Assembly (NCBI GenBank): GCA_947382415.1
Contig: CANCYO010000017.1
Span: 1-49,126, forward strand
DNA length: 49,126 bases
Reading direction: 5' to 3'
Source: an uncultured Lachnospiraceae bacterium
Lineage (GTDB): Bacteria; Bacillota; Clostridia; Lachnospirales; Lachnospiraceae
Below are positions 25,636 to 35,008 of this stretch, one piece after another. The position numbers were made by a program, and so were the translations under genes. The notes below the pieces were generated by a model. It was not told where the DNA came from, did no database searches, and saw nothing but the letters and a program-made list of their open reading frames with translations. The stretch's first letter is position 1, and every line of letters starts with the position of its first letter.

Positions 25636-26655
25636 ATGAATAAAGAAAATGAGATTGCAATGAACGGCTACTTTAGCGTATTAGAAAACGTGAAAAAGTA
25701 CATTGCTAATTCACAATATAGAGTTATGACTTCGGCAAATGTGGAAAGAAATATATTGTATTGGAATATAGGAAAAGTCATTCTCGAATACAGTAAATGG
25801 GGGAATAAATTTGTTGAGAATTTGTCAAAAGATCTGAAAATAGAATATCCTGATTCTACTGGCTATACAGTTCGAAATCTAAATTATATGAAGTAGTTTG
25901 CAAAGCGTATCTCGAATGAAGAAATTTTGCACCAAGTGGGGGCAAAAATTAGTTGGAAAGCAATAAAGTTGTTGATTGATAAGGCTGATACAGAGGATGA
26001 ACATATTTGGTATACAACGCAATGCATTGAAAATGGTTGATCAAGCACTGTTTTAGCGTATGAATTAGAAAGTAATTTATATTCAAGACAAGTATTAGCT
26101 GTAAAAACAACAAATTTTAAAGAACGATTATTACAACCTTTAGGAGAACAAGCAGAAGAAATCATAAAAGATCCATACGTTTTTGACTTTGTTCCAAGTA
26201 TTGGAAAATTGAAAGAGTTTGAACTTGAAGGTGAATTAGTGCAACAGATAACAAAGCTGCTATTAGAATTTGGGAGTGGCTTTGCTTTTATGGGACGCCA
26301 ATAACCATTAAAAGTAGGCAATAGAGAATTTTTCATTGACCTTTTATTTTACAATGTAAAGTTGCATTGTTATTTTGTTGTAGAACTAAAAACAGTTGAG
26401 TTTGAACCGGAATTTGCAGGAAAACTATCTTTTTACCTTTCTGCCATAGATGGAGAACTTAAAACAGAGAATGATAATCCAACAATAGGGTTGCTTTTGT
26501 GCAAGGGGAAAGATAGGGTTGTTGCTGAATATGCACTCAAAGATGTGAATAAACCAATGGGAATTAGTGATTACAAACTTTCTAATAAGATTTCCGACGA
26601 TCTACAAAAGAATTTACCAACTATTGAAGATATTGAGAACAGAATTAATTTATAA
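25636..26655 (+). pseudogene. YhcG/DUF1016-type nuclease pseudogene (three in-frame stops)
   Basis: A single reading frame runs from ATG 25636 to TAA 26653-26655, interrupted only by TAG (25894-25896), TGA (26038-26040) and TAA (26302-26304). Joined, it encodes a full-length DUF1016 protein: an N-terminal helical domain (SVLENVKKYIANSQYRV, ILYWNIGKVILEYSKWGNKF) and a C-terminal PD-(D/E)XK-like nuclease domain (FFIDLLFYNVKLHCYFVVEL with D and ELK, FAGKLSFYLSAIDGEL, NPTIGLLLCKGKDRVVAEYAL). The stops replace residues normally read as K/Q in MK-FA, W in ENGW and Y in GRQY. Base composition is clearly more AT-rich than neighbours, suggesting horizontal transfer. Start codon RBS is weak. No frameshift was found. 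Confidence 0.88.
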
Positions 26656-26721
26656 TTTTGCTCCCGATGGGTGCAAAATATAAAATAGCGTTATAGCTTA
26701 AATTTTCATGAAAAAAGAAAA

Positions 26722-26767
26722 TGAAAAAAGAAAAGATGGCTAACGACAACCATCTTTTCTTTTTTCA
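26722..26767. terminator. Bidirectional terminator
   Basis: An 18-bp perfect stem, TGAAAAAAGAAAAGATGG (26722-26739) with its complement (26750-26767), has a 10-nt loop and A/T tracts in both arms. It is placed between the YhcG pseudogene and the convergent BspA-like gene. Confidence 0.85.
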
Positions 26768-26790
26768 TGATATCAATGGATTCATAGTCT

Positions 26791-29700
26791 TTATTTTTTG
26801 AATTTTCTGGCAACAATACTGAATTTTATGACCTTGGTACCGCCATAGTTTTTGCCGATGCCCTGAAGGGTCAGGGTTGCTTTCCCTTTTCTGGAATTGT
26901 TCTTATAGCCGGTGATGATATAATCAGTGCCGTAGACCAGCTCCTGTCCGGTGGCCTTGTCGGTTACTTTGATCTTGCCTTCCTGAATCATCTTGTCGGT
27001 CAGAATCGTTGTGCCGCCGGTAAACTCGATCGGGGACACGGTTACTTTTGTTTTAGAGATGTCCTTGGACGCAATGCGGTAGGTGGCTTTGGTCTCTCCG
27101 GTATAGCTGCCTGTGCCGCGAAGTCTTACGGTGACAAAAGTGTTGGCGGCAGCCGGACTTTGGCCGTCGAATGCCTGACCGTTTATAAAATATCCTGTGA
27201 CAGTGTAGTCTCTGCCGGCTTTTAATTTTTTGCCGTTTCCGTCAGTCAGGACGGGGACTGACAGCAGACTTTTCTTTGTGCCGGAAAATACATCCGGCGC
27301 TGTGACTGTGATATCCGAGTCGCTTAGGGCTTTCTCCAGAATGGAGAAGGTGAGACTTTTTTGAAATTTGTAATTGCCCTTGCCTTTGATGATTATGGTG
27401 GGGGCTTTCGTTGCATTGAAGGCAGCCGTTTTTTTGTTGTTCTTGTAAGTGACAGAATAATCTTTGCCGCTCCTCAATACCGTTTTGCCGATTGTTACGG
27501 TCACGGCGGGTTTAGCGCCGCTCTGGTTGTAGAAGGCTGTTGCGGAACCGTTGTCAAAGCTTACATTCAGGTTGTCGGCAGCAGTCTCGGCAGGACGGAT
27601 GGTGAAGGTTTTTTTCACGGTACCTGTATAACCGCCCCGGCCGGTGAGCGTGATCGTCGCTTTGCCTGCATTGATGTTGTGGCTGTAGGACACGGTGTAG
27701 TCCGTATCGGGACGCAGTGCGGTTCCGTTCAGGGTCAGTGTTACGGCAGGGCAGATGGCATTTCCGGTAAAGGATGCCTGATTGTCGTAGCTGATCTTTG
27801 CTTTGCTGAGTGCAGTACCCTTGATGGAGAAGGTCTTTTCTACCGTACCGTGGATATAGACGCCCTGAGGATCCGTGTTTTCCAGACCCGTGACAATCAG
27901 AGTCGCTTTACCTGCCCGGTCATTGTTGCGGTAAGAAATGGCGTAATCTTTATCCGGTACAAGAGTTTTACCCGCGTAAGTCACTGTGGGTACAGGGGCG
28001 GCGGGCGTTCCCTCCGTATAGGTGCAGGCGGGAAGCTTGCCGATTTTCAGCCTGGAGGCCTGAATCTGGTCTTCGGAAAGGATGACCATGACTGCGGTGA
28101 CGGTTCCCTGATAGTTTCCTGTTCCTTTGATGGTCACATTATAACGGCCGGGCTGCTGATATGCGCCTGAACCAGTATCCGGGAATTCCGCAATAAAATC
28201 CTTTCCCGATTTGAGCTTAACGCCGTTTGCCGTGACGGAAGGAACGGATTTTTTTGTTTTGCCATCAGCGGTATATGTCATGGAGGCGACGGCTGCGTTG
28301 GACTCAGTCAGTGATTTGGCAAGGATCGTGAAGGTCTGGGTAATGCTGTCCGTGTAATTACCTTTGCCCTTGACGATGATTGCGGGAGCTTTGGCGGAGT
28401 CCGCCGCTGCGGCATTTGTGTTATTTTTGTAAGTGACAGTGTAATCAATGCCGGGAGTCAATATCCGTTTTCCGTAGGATACGGTTATGTCCGGGTTGAT
28501 CGCTTTTCCGGTATAGGTCTGATCGGCGATGGCCGTGACGGCAAAGTTTTCCGTATAAGTCAGTTTTAATGAGACGGCCTGATTAAGCGGCAGCGTGGTG
28601 TAGGCGTTTTCGTTTTCGTCGCTCATGGGGAAAGGAAGCGCAATGCTGACACTGAGGTTTGTGGGCGTACTGATCCATTCCAGGTTGTCGCAGTGGTCGA
28701 GCATTTGGTCTGCGCTTTCGAGTTTGGAAACATCCATACTGCTTAAATCTATACCGGTTAAATCAGTGCAGTTCATAAACCAATTTTTGGTGGTTTGTAT
28801 GCCGCTGGCAGTCACTTTTACGTTTTTAATTTTGTCTGTATACTCCTGCCAGTTTTTATCACTGTGGACATCTTCCTGATATTCTCCGGAGACTGTCAGC
28901 AGACCTACCTTGTCAATGTGCCAGACCATCCCGTAGTATGTTCCCGATGCAATATTATCCTTGTCCTCTGTTTCGCCGCCGGTGGATGGTCTGGTCAGTT
29001 TGATGGATGTGGTCAGACCGAGAGGAAGCTTGGTGTAAGTGTTCCCTTCGGCGTCGGTCATGGCGTGGGGAAGGTCAATATCGAAGTGAAGATTTATGGG
29101 TGTGTTGATCCATTTCAAGCGACCGCAAAAATTTAACATATCGTTGTAAACATCATCATTGTCATCATAATAATAATCAGGATCATAATACTCTTCATCA
29201 ACTGAATTTTCATAAGGATCCAAATTGGAGAGATCCATATGGCTTAAATCCAGACCGGCAAGGGATTTACAGCCCTCAAACATCCCGCGTATACCGACAG
29301 CATTGGCGGTGGCGAAATTGCTCATATCCAGATTGGTGAGTGCAGAGCAGCCGCGAAACATCCTGTTCATATATTGGACGTTGGAGGTGTCGAAGTTGCT
29401 AAGATTTAAATCGGTGAGAGATTCGCAGTCGCGAAACATCTCACTCATGGCGGTGACGTTGGAGGTGTTGAAGTTGCCAAGGTCCAGACTGGTGAGCGCA
29501 GAGCAACCGCGAAACATCTCGCTCATATCTTTGACGTTGGAGGTATTGAAGTTGCCAAAGTCCAGACTGGTGAGCGCAGAGCAATCGCGAAACATCCCGT
29601 GCATATATTCGACGTTGGAGGTATTGAACTTGCTAAGATCCAGACTGGTGAGTGCAGAGCAACCGTTAAACATCTCACTCATATCTTTGACGTTGGAGGT

Positions 29701-31257
29701 ATAGAAGTTGCCAAAATCCAATTTGGTGAGCGCAGAGCAACCGCTAAACATGCGCCACGTATCGGTGAGCTTGCTGGTATCAAACTCGGTCAAGTCTATT
29801 TTTTGTAGTTTATAGCAGCGGGCGAACCAAAAATCCGTGCTTGTCACATGCGAAGCGGTTACTTTGGCACTTGATATTATATTGCGATAATCCAACCAAT
29901 GCGGACTATGATACAGGTCATTAATAGGCTCATATTCCAAATAATCCCCATTTATCGTTAGTAGACCGTTCTTATCGATTCGCCAATCCATGCCGTTATA
30001 TATTCCAGAGGCAATACTATCCTTGTCAATAGCTTCTAATTTGATGGATTTATCCAGACCTTTGGGAAGCTTAGTGTATGTTTTCCCGTCAGCGTCAATC
30101 ATGGCGCGGGGAAGGTCAATGTCGACGGTGAGGTTGATGGGCGTGTTGATCCATTTCAAGCGATTACAGCATCTTAATATACTTATGATTTCGGTATCAC
30201 TTTGGGAAAGATTTATATTGCTTAGATCCAAACCTGCGAGTGAGTTGCAGCTACCAAACATTCTGCCCATATCTCTTGCTTGGTTGGTGTCGAAATTGCT
30301 AAGGTTCAGACTTGGGAGCGAGCTGCACTGGTAAAACATAGAATTCATACTGGTGACGTTGGTGGTGTCGAAGTTGCAAATATCCAGACTGGTGAGTTGG
30401 TAACAACCCGCAAACATATCGCTCATATTGGTGATGTTGGAGGTGTTGAAGTTGCTAAGATCCAGACTGGTGAGCGAGTGACAACTCGAAAACATAGAAC
30501 TCATATCGGTGACGTTGGCGGTGTCGAAGTTGCTAAGATTCAGACTGGTGAGCGAGAAACAATCATCAAACATATAGCTCATATCGGTGACGTTGGCGGT
30601 GTCGAAGTTGCTAAGATTCAGACTGGTAAGCGAGCTACAACTATCAAACATATAGCTCATATCGGTGACGTTGGTAGTGTCGAAGTTGCAAATATCCAGA
30701 CTGGTGAGTTGGTAACAACCCGCAAACATATCGCTCATATTGGTGATGTTGGCGGTGTCAAACATAGTTAAGTCTATTTTTTGTAAGTTGCTACAATTCT
30801 CAAACCATTCCTTAGTGCTTGTCACGTTTGTTGCGCTCACTTTGACGTTCACTATTTCATACCTATATTTATAATCAAGCCAAGATGGTGCTGTAAGGAG
30901 ATCATCCTCCAGATACTTCCCGCCGATTGTCAGCAGTCCATCCTTATCGATCCGCCAATCCATGCCGTTATACGTTCCGGAGGCGATATCAGTATCTCCT
31001 CCGTCTACTGTTCCGGTATCTTTGTCAGCAGGATTTTCGCCAGCAGACTCCGCTTCATCATTCTCCGCCCGGTTGTCAATATTTACGGTTTCCGGCATGT
31101 CAGAAATATTCTCCTGCATCTCTGTCGCAAATGCCTGCATACCGGACGATTCAAGCAGCAGTGCGATACTCAACACAAAACCGAGTAGCTTTTTACAGCC
31201 AACAGTTCGTTGCTTCGCCCTTAACTTCCCTTTTGATTTTTTTTTCATGCTTCTCAC
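26791..31257 (-). CDS. BspA-like leucine-rich-repeat surface protein
   Basis: About 1488 residues from GTG 31257, which has AGGAGG 6 nt upstream; ATG 31248 and a TTG at 31302 are alternatives. A basic N-terminus is followed by a signal sequence (LLGFVLSIALLLESSGMQAFA). Three copies of a head module (IASGTYNGMDWRIDKDGLLTI-like) each introduce DUF285-type repeats of 26 residues (SLTSLNLSNFDTANVTDMSYMF-like): 8 in the first block, 8 in the second, about 2 in the third. The C-terminal third is made of Ig-like or bacterial-adhesin-type modules (YTGKAINPDITVSYG, DYTVTYKNN, VKGKGNYT patterns, about seven). No LPXTG or membrane anchor is seen at the end, so it may be released or held non-covalently. 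Role in adhesion is by family analogy. Confidence 0.9.
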   Translation of the reverse strand: MRSMKKKSKGKLRAKQRTVGCKKLLGFVLSIALLLESSGMQAFATEMQENISDMPETVNIDNRAENDEAESAGENPADKDTGTVDGGDTDIASGTYNGMDWRIDKDGLLTIGGKYLEDDLLTAPSWLDYKYRYEIVNVKVSATNVTSTKEWFENCSNLQKIDLTMFDTANITNMSDMFAGCYQLTSLDICNFDTTNVTDMSYMFDSCSSLTSLNLSNFDTANVTDMSYMFDDCFSLTSLNLSNFDTANVTDMSSMFSSCHSLTSLDLSNFNTSNITNMSDMFAGCYQLTSLDICNFDTTNVTSMNSMFYQCSSLPSLNLSNFDTNQARDMGRMFGSCNSLAGLDLSNINLSQSDTEIISILRCCNRLKWINTPINLTVDIDLPRAMIDADGKTYTKLPKGLDKSIKLEAIDKDSIASGIYNGMDWRIDKNGLLTINGDYLEYEPINDLYHSPHWLDYRNIISSAKVTASHVTSTDFWFARCYKLQKIDLTEFDTSKLTDTWRMFSGCSALTKLDFGNFYTSNVKDMSEMFNGCSALTSLDLSKFNTSNVEYMHGMFRDCSALTSLDFGNFNTSNVKDMSEMFRGCSALTSLDLGNFNTSNVTAMSEMFRDCESLTDLNLSNFDTSNVQYMNRMFRGCSALTNLDMSNFATANAVGIRGMFEGCKSLAGLDLSHMDLSNLDPYENSVDEEYYDPDYYYDDNDDVYNDMLNFCGRLKWINTPINLHFDIDLPHAMTDAEGNTYTKLPLGLTTSIKLTRPSTGGETEDKDNIASGTYYGMVWHIDKVGLLTVSGEYQEDVHSDKNWQEYTDKIKNVKVTASGIQTTKNWFMNCTDLTGIDLSSMDVSKLESADQMLDHCDNLEWISTPTNLSVSIALPFPMSDENENAYTTLPLNQAVSLKLTYTENFAVTAIADQTYTGKAINPDITVSYGKRILTPGIDYTVTYKNNTNAAAADSAKAPAIIVKGKGNYTDSITQTFTILAKSLTESNAAVASMTYTADGKTKKSVPSVTANGVKLKSGKDFIAEFPDTGSGAYQQPGRYNVTIKGTGNYQGTVTAVMVILSEDQIQASRLKIGKLPACTYTEGTPAAPVPTVTYAGKTLVPDKDYAISYRNNDRAGKATLIVTGLENTDPQGVYIHGTVEKTFSIKGTALSKAKISYDNQASFTGNAICPAVTLTLNGTALRPDTDYTVSYSHNINAGKATITLTGRGGYTGTVKKTFTIRPAETAADNLNVSFDNGSATAFYNQSGAKPAVTVTIGKTVLRSGKDYSVTYKNNKKTAAFNATKAPTIIIKGKGNYKFQKSLTFSILEKALSDSDITVTAPDVFSGTKKSLLSVPVLTDGNGKKLKAGRDYTVTGYFINGQAFDGQSPAAANTFVTVRLRGTGSYTGETKATYRIASKDISKTKVTVSPIEFTGGTTILTDKMIQEGKIKVTDKATGQELVYGTDYIITGYKNNSRKGKATLTLQGIGKNYGGTKVIKFSIVARKFKK
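29230..30830 (-). repeat. 78-bp coding repeats of the BspA-like gene
   Basis: Two blocks (about 30130-30830 and 29230-29850) contain near-identical 78-bp units encoding the 26-residue repeats. For example, GACGTTGGCGGTGTCGAAGT recurs at 30511 and 30589. High identity between units makes recombination and copy-number change likely. Confidence 0.85.
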
Positions 31258-31498
31258 GTTTCTCCTCCTCGAAATTTTGTTCCTGCCCTTCACCGAAATC
31301 AATTCTGGCAGGTTAGCTCTCAGCTAATTATATAATCAGTAGTTTGATTTATCAACAATAAATACCAATAATAGCGAAAATTACATTACCTTTGTTGGTG
31401 TGTAATCTATCAAAAGTGGTTTACAATACAAATGTAATGTATAAGGAGAGTCAGTAAGGTGCCGCAGACGGCGAAGTCTGGGGTATGCGAGGGTATCT
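31258..31498. promoter_or_regulatory. Divergent intergenic region with strong promoter for the BspA-like gene
   Basis: On the minus strand TTGATA (complement of 31350-31355) and a perfect TATAAT (complement of 31327-31332) are 17 bp apart, about 60 bp before the surface-protein start. On the plus strand no convincing -35/-10 pair for the XRE gene was found. A strong AAGGAG at 31443-31448 has no in-frame start for the regulator. Confidence 0.7.
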
Positions 31499-31849
31499 AT
31501 GTCATTGGAGTCATTGGAGTTGAAGCGGGAAATAGGAATGCGCGTTCATAAGATTCGTGTTGAAAAGCAGTATACACAGGCGCAGTTCGCCGAGGAGATT
31601 GATATTTCCATCAATTTTCTCTCGGAGATAGAGAATGGAAAAAAGGGAATGTCTCAGGAGACGATCTATAAGCTCTGTAAACGCTTTCAGATATCGGCGG
31701 ATTATCTGTTGTTTGGCCGGGATGCAGCGGAACCGCCTGCCGTATTGACCAGAATTTCGGATGTGGCAGTCACATTGACTTCAGCCGAGTTATCTTATGT
31801 GATAAAATATCTGGAATCCCTGAAGAAGATGAAAGATTTGAATCTTTAG
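31499..31849 (+). CDS. XRE-family helix-turn-helix regulator
   Basis: 116 residues from ATG 31499, with GAGG about 6 nt upstream. The HTH_3 domain spans about 10-70: IGMRVHKIRVEKQYTQAQFA, EIDISINFLSEIENGKKGMS and YKLCKRFQISADYLLFG. The C-terminal tail is a short helical segment. It is divergent from the BspA-like gene with about 240 bp between their starts, so it may regulate that gene; this is inference from position only. The DNA target and any ligand are unknown. Confidence 0.85.
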   Translation: MSLESLELKREIGMRVHKIRVEKQYTQAQFAEEIDISINFLSEIENGKKGMSQETIYKLCKRFQISADYLLFGRDAAEPPAVLTRISDVAVTLTSAELSYVIKYLESLKKMKDLNL

Positions 31850-31861
31850 GCAATCCCTGTG

Positions 31862-31890
31862 TTGACGCAAAACGAATTTTGTACTATGAT
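31862..31890 (+). promoter_or_regulatory. metG promoter
   Basis: TTGACG (31862-31867) and TATGAT (31885-31890) are 17 bp apart, 59 bp before the metG start. The short leader has no room for a T-box. Confidence 0.7.
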
Positions 31891-31949
31891 TCTAATAATT
31901 CCATTTTTTGTCGGATATACTATGAATTTAATAAACGAGGAGTTTGACT

Positions 31950-33977
31950 ATGCAGAATAAAGGGAAATACTATCTTACGACGGCTATCGCCTACACCTCG
32001 GGCAAGCCGCATATCGGCAACAATTATGAGGTGGTGCTGGCGGACAGTATCTGCCGGTTTAAGAGAAAGGAAGGCTATGATGTCTACTTTCAGACGGGCA
32101 CGGACGAGCATGGCCAGAAGATTGAGCTGAAGGCTCAGGAAGCAGGAGTCACACCCAAAGAATTTGTGGACAAGGTGGCGGGGACGATCCGTGAGCTCTG
32201 CGATCTGCTGAATATTTCGTATGATAAGTTTATCCGCACCACGGACGAGGATCACGAGAAGCAGGTGCAGAAGATATTTAAGCGTCTCTATGATCAGGGA
32301 GATATCTATAAGGGGGCTTACGAGGGCTTGTACTGTACGCCCTGCGAATCTTTCTGGACAGAGTCCCAGCTTGTGGACGGCAAGTGTCCGGACTGTGGCA
32401 GGGAGGTGAAGCCTGCCAAGGAGGAGGCGTACTTTTTCCGTATGAGTAAGTACGCGGACAGGCTGATCCGGCATATCAATGAGCATCCCGAGTTTATTCA
32501 GCCCGTGTCCCGCAAAAATGAGATGATGAACAATTTCCTGCTGCCCGGTCTGCAGGATCTGTGTGTGTCCCGCACTTCCTTCCGCTGGGGTATTCCCGTG
32601 GATTTTGACGATAAGCATGTGGTCTATGTGTGGCTGGATGCGCTGAGCAATTATATCACCGGTATTGGCTATAACGCAGAGGGCGAAAGCAGTGAGCAGT
32701 ACAAAAAGCTCTGGCCTGCGGATCTGCATTTGATCGGCAAGGATATCATACGGTTTCACACGATTTATTGGCCGATATTCCTCATGGCGCTGGGAGAGCC
32801 GCTGCCGAAGCAGATTTTCGGGCATCCCTGGCTGCTCATGGGCGGCGGCAAGATGAGCAAATCCAAGGGAAATGTGGTCTATGCTGACGACTTGGCGGCT
32901 TTCTTTGGCGTGGATGCAGTGCGTTACTATGTGCTGCATGAGATGCCCTATGATAATGATGGGAATGCCACATGGGAGCTGATCGCTGAGCGCACGAATT
33001 CCGATCTGGCCAATACGCTGGGCAATCTGGTGAATCGGACGATCTCCATGAGTAATAAGTATTTCGGCGGTGTGGTGGCTGACAAGGGCGCTCAGCTTAC
33101 GCCGGAGGACAGCGTGGTGGATGAGGATTTGAAGAAGACGGTCACGGGAGCTTACGCGAAGGTTGCGGAGAAGATGGAGACCTATCGCGTGGCGGATGCC
33201 CTGACGGAAATATTCGGTATTTTCAAGCGCTGTAATAAATATATAGACGAGACGGAACCCTGGGTACTGGCAAAGGATGAGGCCAAAGCCGACAGGCTTT
33301 CCACGGTGCTCTACAATCTGGTGGAGGGCATTGTCATCGGAGCGTCCCTGTTAGAGCCTTTTATGCCTGAGACCGCGCAGAAGATTGCCGGGCAGCTCAA
33401 TACTTCTCTTCGGGATTTTGACAGGCTGCAGGAGTTTGGACTTTACGAGAGCGGAAACAAGGTGACAGATGTGCCGGAGATCCTGTTTGCCCGGTTGGAT
33501 ATGAAAGAGGTTCTGGCCAAAGAGGAGGAGATCGCGACTGCGCAGATGGCAGCGGTACAGGCTGAGGAAGGCGCTTCCGGCAATGGCGATGGAAATGAGA
33601 ACAAAAATGACAGCAGTGTCGCAGATGGCGTAATAGATATAGAGGCCAAGTCGGAGATCACTTATGAGGATTTTGCGGCCATGCAGTTCCAGGTGGGCGA
33701 GATCATCGCCTGCGAGGCGGTGCCCAAGTCCAAAAAGCTTTTGTGCAGCCAGGTGAAAATCGGCAGTCAGGTGAAGCAGATCGTGTCCGGCATCAAGGCA
33801 TATTACAGCCCTGAGGAGATGGTGGGCAAGAAGGTGATGGTTCTGGTGAATCTGAAGCCTGCAAAGCTGGCGGGAGTATTGTCGGAGGGCATGCTTTTGT
33901 GCGCGGAGGACGCGGAAGGAAATCTTGCGCTGATGGTGCCGGAGAAGAAGATGCCTGCTGGCGCGGAGATCTGCTGA
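31950..33977 (+). CDS. metG: Methionyl-tRNA synthetase
   Basis: 675 residues from ATG 31950 (GAGGAG 7 nt upstream). Class I signature HIGN at 21-24 (GKPHIGNNYEV) and KMSKS at 301-305. A zinc knuckle of four cysteines (CTPCESFW...CPDCG, about 128-150), an anticodon-binding helical domain, and a C-terminal tRNA-binding OB-fold (EDFAAMQFQVGEIIACEAVP, VKQIVSGIKAYYSPEEMVG), as in long dimeric MetG. A linker at about 535-560 is low-complexity Gly/Asn/Glu. It charges tRNA-Met with methionine. Essential housekeeping gene with its own promoter. Confidence 0.98.
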   Translation: MQNKGKYYLTTAIAYTSGKPHIGNNYEVVLADSICRFKRKEGYDVYFQTGTDEHGQKIELKAQEAGVTPKEFVDKVAGTIRELCDLLNISYDKFIRTTDEDHEKQVQKIFKRLYDQGDIYKGAYEGLYCTPCESFWTESQLVDGKCPDCGREVKPAKEEAYFFRMSKYADRLIRHINEHPEFIQPVSRKNEMMNNFLLPGLQDLCVSRTSFRWGIPVDFDDKHVVYVWLDALSNYITGIGYNAEGESSEQYKKLWPADLHLIGKDIIRFHTIYWPIFLMALGEPLPKQIFGHPWLLMGGGKMSKSKGNVVYADDLAAFFGVDAVRYYVLHEMPYDNDGNATWELIAERTNSDLANTLGNLVNRTISMSNKYFGGVVADKGAQLTPEDSVVDEDLKKTVTGAYAKVAEKMETYRVADALTEIFGIFKRCNKYIDETEPWVLAKDEAKADRLSTVLYNLVEGIVIGASLLEPFMPETAQKIAGQLNTSLRDFDRLQEFGLYESGNKVTDVPEILFARLDMKEVLAKEEEIATAQMAAVQAEEGASGNGDGNENKNDSSVADGVIDIEAKSEITYEDFAAMQFQVGEIIACEAVPKSKKLLCSQVKIGSQVKQIVSGIKAYYSPEEMVGKKVMVLVNLKPAKLAGVLSEGMLLCAEDAEGNLALMVPEKKMPAGAEIC

Positions 33978-34048
33978 CAATCTGCCGGCAATGTGGGAGC
34001 CGCAGACGAGAGTGTCAGGAAAGATTGCAGGAGAAGATTGTAGGGAAG

Positions 34049-35008
34049 ATGAAGAAAACGGAATTTTATTTTGACTCCCGGGATGGAGAGAGCCGTATTC
34101 ACGCGCTGCGCTATGAGCCGGAGGCGGAGAATCTGCCCGAGGGGAGACCTGTAGCGGTTTTGCAGATCGTTCACGGTATGGCGGAATATATAGAACGCTA
34201 TGAGGAGACAGCACGATTTTTTGTGGAAAGAGGTTTTGTGGTCACAGGAGAGGATCATCTTGGCCATGGTAAAACTGTGGCTGAGGGGGGCACACGGGGT
34301 TATTTTTGCAGGCAGGATCCGGCCACGGTGGTAGTGAGGGATGTGCACCGGTTGAAGAAAATGACTCAGGCGCTGTATCCTGAAACGCCGTACTTCCTTC
34401 TGGGACACAGTATGGGATCTTTTATTCTGCGCAATTATCTGTGCCGTTATGGAACAGGTATACAGGGGGCGGTGATCGTGGGAACCGGAATGCAGTCTGC
34501 GGGACTGGTATACAGTGCAAAAGCGGTGGCATGTCTGCAGAGAGCTTTTGCCGGCGGCAGACATGTGAGCCGTCTGCTGGATAAGCTGGCTTTTGGTTCC
34601 TACAACAAACGTATAGAGAATCCGCGCACGGAAAGCGACTGGATCAGCCGGAACGCGGAAAATGTGGACAAGTACAATGCAGACCCGCTCTGTGGATTTG
34701 TCTTTACGGTGAACGGTTTTCAGACGCTGTTTGAATTGGTCGCGCGCATTCGCAAAAAGAAGAACCTTCAGAAGGTTCCCAAGGGACTTCCGGTTTTGTT
34801 TGCGGCAGGTACAGATGATCCCGTAGGAGACTATGGGGAGGGTGTGAAGCGCGCCTTTGATTCTCTGGACGCTGTAGGGCTGGAACATCTTACACTGAAA
34901 CTTTATGAGGGAGACCGGCACGAGATTTTGAATGAGACGGATGCGGAGAAGGTGAGGCAGGATATCTATGACTGGCTCCGGCCGCTGTTTTCCGGTGAAA
35001 TGGTATGA
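34049..35008 (+). CDS. Alpha/beta hydrolase, monoacylglycerol lipase/lysophospholipase-like
   Basis: 319 residues from ATG 34049; a longer in-frame extension overlaps metG and is rejected. Serine hydrolase fold of the Hydrolase_4 family: oxyanion-region VLQIVHGMAEYIERYEE, nucleophile S121 in FLLGHSMGSFI, acid probably in AAGTDDPVGDYG and histidine in YEGDRHEILNE. Cytoplasmic, no signal peptide. It probably cleaves lipid esters, though substrate is not determinable. Its TGA overlaps the next ATG in ATGA (35005-35008), so it is coupled to the acetyltransferase gene. Confidence 0.88.
   Translation: MKKTEFYFDSRDGESRIHALRYEPEAENLPEGRPVAVLQIVHGMAEYIERYEETARFFVERGFVVTGEDHLGHGKTVAEGGTRGYFCRQDPATVVVRDVHRLKKMTQALYPETPYFLLGHSMGSFILRNYLCRYGTGIQGAVIVGTGMQSAGLVYSAKAVACLQRAFAGGRHVSRLLDKLAFGSYNKRIENPRTESDWISRNAENVDKYNADPLCGFVFTVNGFQTLFELVARIRKKKNLQKVPKGLPVLFAAGTDDPVGDYGEGVKRAFDSLDAVGLEHLTLKLYEGDRHEILNETDAEKVRQDIYDWLRPLFSGEMV

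Noticed and set aside
31850..31949. T-box or riboswitch upstream of metG
   Set aside because: Only about 55 nt separate the predicted transcript start from the ATG, and no T-box sequence is visible.
33899..34048. 50-codon N-terminal extension of the alpha/beta hydrolase
   Set aside because: It overlaps the 3' end of metG and has Arg/Cys-rich unconserved-looking sequence; the fold begins at MKKTEFYFDS.
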